A DNA stretch of 64,000 bases. Origin: Tetragonia tetragonoides. Its lineage: Eukaryota; Streptophyta; Magnoliopsida; Caryophyllales; Aizoaceae. How positions within the stretch are numbered: position 1 is the first letter of the stretch; each line of letters starts with the position of its first letter. The stretch is taken from positions 30,585,001 to 30,649,000 of the forward strand of contig CM076142.1 in the NCBI GenBank assembly GCA_038025085.1, in the 5' to 3' direction. The position numbers and the translations under genes were made by a program. This document shows, one piece after another, positions 57,906 to 64,000 of the stretch. The notes below the pieces were generated by a model that did no database searches, had not been told where the DNA came from, and saw only the letters and a list, made by a program, of their open reading frames with translations.

Positions 57906-59465
57906 TAGGCTTTTCTCTTGATCTGATGTCGATCGTGTGTTGGAGCATGTAATGTCGCGGCTTTTTGGTAGTTGCTACTAGAGCTAGACATGTCTTTTCC
58001 AGGGATGAGTAGCGGGTTTCATATTCCAGAAACTTCTTGCTTACATAGTATATTGCCTTTTCTTCCTTATCTACTTCTTGGGCTAGCATGGCCCCCATTG
58101 ACGTTTCTGTGACTGTAAGATAGAGTATTAGAGGCATGCCTGGGATGGGCGGTACTAGAATGGGTGGTTCGGATAAATACGCTTTTATTTTGTCAAAGGC
58201 CTTTTAGCATTGCTCGTCCCATTCCGTCTTTATCTCTTTTTTGAGTTTCTTCAATATGGGTTCACAAGTAATAGTTAGCTTGGAAATGAACCTGCTAATG
58301 TACTGGATTCTCCCTAGGAAGCCTTATATTTCTTTTTCCGTTTTCGGAGGTGGCATGTCTATTATGGCTTTGATCTTGGATGGATCAATTTCTATCCCTC
58401 TAGTGCTTATGACAAATCCTAGAAGTTTGCCGGATGTAACTCCAAATGCGCACTTCTTGGGATTAAGCCTCATATTGTACTTCCTAAGCCTATCAAAGAA
58501 CTTTTGAAGTGAGGGTACATGCCCTTCTCTGTCTTTGGACTTTATGATCATATCATCTACATACACTTCAGCCTCTTTATGCATCATGTCATGGAGTAAG
58601 GTTGTAGCGGTTCTTTGTTATGTGGCTCCCGCATTCTTGAGTCCGAACGGCATTACTACCGTGTAGCAATAAGTACCCCACTGTGTGATGAAAGTGGTTT
58701 TCTCTTCGTCCTCTTTGGCCATTAGGACTTGGTTATATCCTGCGTACCCGTCCATGAATTATAGAAGGGCGTGTCCGGCGGTGTTGTCTACCAAGACATC
58801 TATGTGAGGTAAGGGAAAGTCATCTTTCGGACTTGCTTTGTTCAAGTCCCTAAAATTTACACACATTCAGACCCGTCCGTCCTTTTTTGGGACTAGGACA
58901 ATATTGGCTACCCAATCGGGGTATTTGGCCACTCTTATGAAGCCGGGCTCTAGTTGTTTTTGGACTTCCTCCTTGATCTTAAGAGCCCACTCTGGCTTCA
59001 TTCTTCTTAGCTTTTGTTTGACTGGTATGCAGTCGGGGTTTAGTGGAATAGTATGCTGAGCAATTTGGCGGTCTATGCCTGGCATGTCCTTGTAGGACCA
59101 GGCGGAAACATCCGTATAATTCTTTAGGAGTGTTACGAATTGTTCGCGCTCATTAGATGTTAAAGGCAAGCCTATTTGCATGTGGCGAGGCTCATCACTG
59201 GTTGTAATGTTTATTGTCTCCGTTTCTTCAACTATTGAAGTCTTTTGTTCATGTTCGATTAGTGCTTTAATAACTTCTTTTGGTAATTCCATTATATTTT
59301 CTGAATTATTAGCAGTGAGGCAATCCGAGTAAGCAAAATCGACGTTCATAATATTAATAGAAGCGGACAATACATCATTGAGGTCATCGCTAAGGACCTT
59401 AAGAATAGACTGAGGTGGACTACCCGACACTTCTAGGATAACAGACTCAGAATCAGACTCGGACT
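57905..59465 (-). pseudogene. RT and RNaseH of gypsy element B (broken)
   Basis: The RT start lies in the 58867-59748 frame: LRRMKPEWALKIKEEVQKQL, then WVANIVLVPKKDGRV, followed by a stop where N-V-C-x-D should come. The palm with the catalytic aspartates is at 58587 (EVYVDDMIIKSKDREGHV), followed by RLNPKKCAFGVTSGKLLGF. RNaseH (LYLTVTETSMGAMLAQEVDK, YYVSKKFLEYETRYSSLEK) is cut near 57905. Confidence 0.8.
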
Positions 59466-61729
59466 CAAAATCCGACTCGAAATCGGAATTGGGTCTTCCT
59501 GTAGGGCTGTTGCGGATGGTGAACTTGTATTTGGCTCCTTTGACTGGAGTCCAACTCGTCTCGTGCTTCCAGGCGGTGCGGTCGGGCCCGATTGGGGCAA
59601 TCATTTGGGTCGAATCCTTCATTGAAAAGCACAGTAAGGGGAAGTTTGGTAGTGGTCTCGTCGTACTGACAACGCTCTTCGCCAAATAAAAGCCTAAAGT
59701 CGCTGGGTGCCATGTCATTAGCCCAATCTTTAGTGTATTGGCCCCCATTGGGAGGTATGGGTGTGTCTTCGCTCATGGGGAAGCAATCTTGAAACGCCTC
59801 AAAGCCTAGCATTAGGATCCCGTTGATCGTGTATGGTTCAGGGAATCCATAGTAAGGGTATGGGTCGCCTTCCTGAAGGAATTGCCCGTTGAGGGTGAGG
59901 GGATAAGGATCCATGTTATGTGTAATGGGTTTGTTAGCTGCAAGGGCCCTTTTCTTAGCCATCACTTTGGACATGTAGGTCCTAACTTCTTGCCTTGTGG
60001 GCCTGTAGCCTAGCCCGAATAAGTCATTTTTGATCTTGGTGTTCCAAAAGGCTTGAGCTACCTTGGGATGAGGGCCCAAAGTGGTGCCTGGGAAGTGACC
60101 TTGCTTTCTGAGTAAAGCATTCACATTGAGTGTGGGCTCTATTGTTTCTATGAAGGCTATCTTTTCAAAACCCCATAGCTCTTCGTCTTGCTCATTATGT
60201 TCTATCTTTAGGACTGGAGCTTTCTCAATCCGGGCTATCATAGTATCAGCGCAGACCTCCATGGTGGATCCTGCCAAGGATATTTTCACCTTTTGATATA
60301 GAGTTGAGGCTACAGCATTTAAACCGTGTAACCAGGGCCTCCCCAAGAGTAAGTTGAAAGTAGTCGGAATGTCTATCACATGAAATTGGACCATCTTCTC
60401 AATGGGCCCGATATTGATATTCATGGAGAAGGTGCCCAATGCATTTCTTTTGGAATTATCATAGGCCCTCAACCCTTGTGCGGAGTGTGCGAGGTTGTTG
60501 CAGTCTATTTTGAGGTGTTCAGCGGTCCTCAAGGGGCATACATTTACAGCCGAGCCATTATCGACCAAAGTCATAGGAACTTGCCTCTGTTGACAGATTA
60601 CAGTAAGGTAAAGGGCCTTGTTGTGGTGAATACCTTCGGGTGGAAGGTCTTTATCAGAAAAGGTGATGGGCGTGGATGACTTTCCTTGGATTAGGAGGTT
60701 GACTACCTCTTCAGGAGTGGCATTTGGTGAAATGGTGGTTACGTTCAAGGCTTCCAGCACGGCCCTTCTATGAGTGATAAAAGTGGTTAATAGTTGCCAT
60801 ATGGATATGTCGGCTTTTGTTCTTTGCAGTTGCTTGAGGATGTTGGTCCCATCATCTTCTTTCGCCGTTTCCCTTTGGGCTGAATCCCTGTTGGGGATGG
60901 CTACAGGCTCTACGGGTTGGATTTGAGATGGATCCATGTAGATGTTTTCGGGCCTGAATTGGCGTCCCGATCTCGTAAGATAATTTAGAGCTTTGTCATC
61001 TTCTTCCTTTTCATCGTCAGAGATATCATACCAGGCTTTGCCATTGGTTATGTCATGGACTTGAGGAGTCAACACATCTTCTAGATCAGTATATGCCCCA
61101 TTATCTTCCTCATCACTATCCCAAAGGCCGCAGACATCGAGTGTGGATCTTGGGCTTGGGTACGGTGGTATAGCCTGTCCAATAGGTGTGATCAAATAGG
61201 AGGGATCGAATCCTTCTTCTATATCAATAGCAAAAGAGTTCCCAAGGGGGTTGTTGTTGTTACTGGGTGGTGGCGCATCTTTAGGCAGTGGTATGGTGCC
61301 ATTGTCAAACAGATCTTGGATTTTATCCTTAAGGGTGTAACACTTTTCAGTATCGTGCCCACGCCCCCTATGGTATTTGTAGAATGCGGACTCATTCCAA
61401 TATGGTGACCTTTTCTCTAGAGGTGGATCGGGGGTAGACCCAATCGGGTGTAGATAGTCTCCTTTGATCAACTTATCTAGAGCCTTGGCATAGGTCATCC
61501 CGAGGGGAGTATACCTTCTTGGACGCCTATCAGCTATGGCGTTCACTTCATTTCTTCTACTAGTGGAGGTATGATTGGTGCTGGTGTATTTCTTGTCTCT
61601 ATATCCACTTGTGTTGTTGTTGTAAGTGAATTTGTTCTTCCCCCTTTGGAGTTGGTCATCTTCAATGGTCATACCCACTTCAGTTAATTGAGCGTAGGTG
61701 GTTATGGGTTGAAATTTCATAGTGTTCAC
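59465..61729 (-). CDS. Gag C-terminus and protease ORF of gypsy element B
   Basis: Long frame of 754 residues, unusually well preserved. It starts after the gag core. The gag zinc-like region is YKYHRGRGHDTEKCYTLKDK. The protease active site is PMTLVDNGSAVNVCPLRTAE (DNGSA in place of DTGA), with FNLLLGRPWLHGLNAV as its second motif. The C-terminal 200 residues lead towards RT with no known domain. A frameshift at about 59600 separates it from the RT frame. Confidence 0.75.
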   Translation of the reverse strand: MNTMKFQPITTYAQLTEVGMTIEDDQLQRGKNKFTYNNNTSGYRDKKYTSTNHTSTSRRNEVNAIADRRPRRYTPLGMTYAKALDKLIKGDYLHPIGSTPDPPLEKRSPYWNESAFYKYHRGRGHDTEKCYTLKDKIQDLFDNGTIPLPKDAPPPSNNNNPLGNSFAIDIEEGFDPSYLITPIGQAIPPYPSPRSTLDVCGLWDSDEEDNGAYTDLEDVLTPQVHDITNGKAWYDISDDEKEEDDKALNYLTRSGRQFRPENIYMDPSQIQPVEPVAIPNRDSAQRETAKEDDGTNILKQLQRTKADISIWQLLTTFITHRRAVLEALNVTTISPNATPEEVVNLLIQGKSSTPITFSDKDLPPEGIHHNKALYLTVICQQRQVPMTLVDNGSAVNVCPLRTAEHLKIDCNNLAHSAQGLRAYDNSKRNALGTFSMNINIGPIEKMVQFHVIDIPTTFNLLLGRPWLHGLNAVASTLYQKVKISLAGSTMEVCADTMIARIEKAPVLKIEHNEQDEELWGFEKIAFIETIEPTLNVNALLRKQGHFPGTTLGPHPKVAQAFWNTKIKNDLFGLGYRPTRQEVRTYMSKVMAKKRALAANKPITHNMDPYPLTLNGQFLQEGDPYPYYGFPEPYTINGILMLGFEAFQDCFPMSEDTPIPPNGGQYTKDWANDMAPSDFRLLFGEERCQYDETTTKLPLTVLFNEGFDPNDCPNRARPHRLEARDELDSSQRSQIQVHHPQQPYRKTQFRFRVGF

Positions 61730-61753
61730 GGTATTCAGATGCCAAGTTCTGGA

Positions 61754-62628
61754 CTAGGATGCGGATTTGATCCTTTCAGATGGGCGATCAATCATCTCAG
61801 CGACCTTAGTCCTCCATCTTCTCGCGAAGCTAGTGAATCCTTCTTTGTCTCCTTGCTTGGTAATGTCTAGTTCTCTTAATGTCAAGGGTGGCAAGACATT
61901 GTCAGCATATCTTTGAAGGAACAGTGTGGATAGATCTTCCCATTTTTTCAGCTTTTGGGTGGGCAGCTTGAAGAACCAGGCGCTGACAGCAGGATCCAAA
62001 GTTTGGGGAAAGAGGTGAACATACAGCTCTTGTTCAATGCCTCTGAGGCCCAATGCGGTAGTAAAGGCTCTAATGTGATCTTGTGGATCATCGGTATCTT
62101 TGAATGTGGGAACTTCAGGCATGGAGAACTTGGTGGGTGATTTTTCCTTAATGTGGGGAGCATAACCCTCAGAATTGATGATGATGTCATTGAAGGCCCG
62201 ACTCTTACCTAAGACGGATTCAAGTCTGCTTAACTTAGCTTGAGTTCTTGCACCTCTTTAGTGGAGGGTTCGGCCTTTTCCCCATCGGGCTTGGGCTCAT
62301 CTTCGTCTCTATTAGGAGGATCCAACTTGGCGACACGGGCTTCCATATCAATGAATCTAGCATTCATGGCGACCATTTGGGCTAAAAGGTCATCCATCTT
62401 TTGGTCAACGGTTCTCTTGGCATCTCCAGACATAACGGACTTAGGTGAATTGGATGGCGAGGTTTGAGGTGTCAGTGGCGGTGTGCGAAGGTAATCGAGC
62501 CAAACAGGGCCCACGAACTGTGCTTGTGGTGAAGGTTCGAATGACAATTTGCGGACTAACCTCTTGCTGGACTCGTCTCTCTCCCACTTCCTGGGACCAG
62601 GATTTCTACTTCTACCAATTCTGGACAT
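61754..62628 (-). pseudogene. Gag N-terminus and core of gypsy element B
   Basis: It opens MSRIGRSRNPGPRKWERDES at 62628 and includes a short coiled coil (KMDDLLAQMVAMNARFIDME). The gag core is at 61754-62122: DPQDHIRAFTTALGLRGIEQ, then PAVSAWFFKLPTQKLKKWED and LFLQRYADNV, the retrotrans-gag pattern. One frameshift or stop near 62230-62130 lies between the two frames and another near 61754. Confidence 0.75.
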
Positions 62629-63618
62629 AAAAAGGCCCGTTTAAGAAGATAGAAAATAAATAGGAATCTCCACATAATAATAAAAATTTTATTTTAAAAC
62701 AAATGTGGGAAGAGAATCTAGTATTAATCCTCAACATGGTGATCATTTGGGTAAGACGCGATTTTATGTAAATAGCATATTCTAATCAATGATCTTTCGA
62801 CTCTATTAGAATTATAAATACTCTTGACTTGCTTATGGGGATGAAACTCCCTAATTTTAGAAAAAGAGAAATACTGTTGACTTGTATATGGAATTAAATT
62901 GGACTCTTTTTTTTATTTGGTGAAAGATCATTGACGGGAATATGTTACTTGCATGCAATCTAATTCTGATGGAAAGGAACGTCTTCCTAACATGGTCACT
63001 AGCATCGTCGGAGTTATAAATGGATTCTACTTCCTAAAAAGATAAGATCCTAGACTCTATTTGAACAAGTAACAATAGGAAAACCTTCCATAACCAGGAC
63101 TCAAAAAGAAGCAGAATCCTAAGGGGGGATTTATTCCTAATATCCTATGGAAGTTAATCACATAGCAAAGAAATACTTAATAATATAGCAAATAAAGCAC
63201 TTAGCACTTTTATATGGACTATGAGACATAATGCAGCGGTTTGACACAAACTATGGTTGGATAAGGTAACCCACAACCGGATGCGTTTTGTCATCTATGG
63301 GGTGCATAATAAGACTAGACGTACCGTTTTACACATCTCGAATGGAAACATGTAAATGCCATGGGGTGAAACACGACTATGTGCAAAGGTAATTCGGACC
63401 GAGTGGGTCACTGGCCTAAGTCATAGATAATGTTCCAAAAGGTAGATCCTATAATGGTGTGGTAATGTCTTTCAACATCTTACAAAGATAATACATGCAA
63501 TATGAATGATATGGATGCAAAAAAGGCAAAGAAAATAAACACGTACGGTAATTGAACCAAATAGCTAAAAATAACTTATTGACATGGATAAGTGTTCGAA
63601 TTACATCCTCTTATTAAG
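62629..63618. other. Untranslated leader of gypsy element B
   Basis: Noncoding, AT-rich sequence between primer site and gag start. No gene seen. Confidence 0.6.
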
Positions 63619-63637
63619 TCCCCAATGAAGTCGCCAC

Positions 63638-64000
63638 TGCAAGAACCCTCGCATTTCCGGGCGCTTAATTGACATATTTGGTTGGAGTTAATGGTTCTTA
63701 AATATATGCATGCGATTCGAATTAATTATAAAGAACAATAATTTGCAAATAAGAAGCGGCCAACAATTTTTAAGGAAACAATTGGAAACCATCAAAGGTG
63801 CACCCCAATTCGTATTGGGAATTGACTCATGCCCATGGGGACTATGTATTGAGTTCGGGGATGTAGGTACGAAATAAACAAAACGAATCTCATCTAAATC
63901 GCCCGTATTAACGGCCTCTACTAAGCCTATCCATGTCAAATATTTATTTATGCTAGATGGTTCCATACAAATCCGGTCGTCCAATAGTCCTAAATTAACT
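63638..64000 (-). repeat. 5' LTR of gypsy element B (3' part only)
   Basis: The minus strand ends GAGGGTTCTTGCA, then TGGCGACTTCATTGGGGACT as primer site. It matches 12057-12414 of the solo LTR closely, including GACCGGATTTGTATGGAACC and GTTTTGTTTATTTCGTACCT. The rest lies beyond the window. Confidence 0.88.

Larger units (their letters stand above)
57905..64000 (-). mobile_element. Tat-lineage gypsy element B, 3'-truncated, running off the window
   Basis: Minus-strand order: LTR (64000-63638, incomplete), primer site at about 63636-63619, leader, gag (62628-61754), gag C-terminus and protease (61729-59465), RT (59100-58300), RNaseH (58137-57905). Integrase and 3' LTR are missing at the junction with element A. 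The LTR matches the solo LTR at 10904-12414. Frameshifts separate most blocks. Confidence 0.82.

Overview
The window looks like gene-poor, transposon-rich nuclear DNA of a flowering plant, most likely a eudicot. The reasons are: F-box-like and GRF zinc-finger genes of plant type, FAR1-type MULE transposase, Ulp1-type MULE proteins, Ty3/gypsy chromovirus and Tat-lineage elements, Ty1/copia, AT-rich introns with GT-AG borders, and long microsatellites. The species cannot be named from the sequence. No bacterial, organellar or CRISPR features were seen. Family names come from motifs recognised by eye; no search was run.

Layout. 0-8.6 kb is a small gene island: a twice-frameshifted F-box protein (712-1939, -), two paralogous tiny F-box-like genes (2404-2799, - and 4038-4331, +), a chimeric ORF with an unknown N-terminus joined to the start of a LINE-type endonuclease (5276-6520, +), a GRF zinc-finger/coiled-coil/membrane protein (6913-7326, -), and a shortened F-box gene (7840-8529, +). 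8.6-19.9 kb is a large Mutator-like element with repeated, inverted subterminal blocks. Inside are a dead FAR1/MULE/SWIM/CCHC transposase (-) and a divergent, multi-exon Ulp1-like cysteine protease gene (+). A 1.5-kb solo LTR with a perfect 5-bp target duplication sits inside a transposase exon. 20.1-22.5 kb holds a second decayed Ulp1-like gene (-), and 23.35-23.7 kb a third, frameshifted member of the tiny F-box family, so the MULE block seems to have landed among these genes.

24.1-25.2 kb is an (ATT)58 microsatellite followed by about 11 copies of a 73-bp repeat. 26.1-36.9 kb is a complete but decayed chromovirus on the minus strand (LTR, initiator-Met PBS, an extra ORF before gag, gag-protease, RT/RNaseH, integrase, chromodomain). 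Its two LTRs differ by large deletions. 38.3-39.6 kb is a decayed plant-transposon-type protein gene followed by a tandem array of about 455 bp. 42.5-46.0 kb is an uncommon inverted-repeat region. It is studded with GTGACC/GGTCAC motifs and carries two tRNA-like sequences in opposite orientation. A short MITE lies at 46.5 kb.

49.6-64 kb is a nested retrotransposon pile. A copia element is cut within its RT by a Tat-lineage gypsy LTR at 53025. That gypsy copy is truncated at about 57.9 kb, where it meets, tail to tail, a second Tat-lineage element on the minus strand whose 5' LTR runs off the window end.

Best candidates for something new: the tiny F-box-only family with its conserved leader intron, the GTGACC/tRNA-like inverted-repeat element, the palindrome cluster in the Tat LTR, and the extra ORF ahead of gag in the chromovirus.
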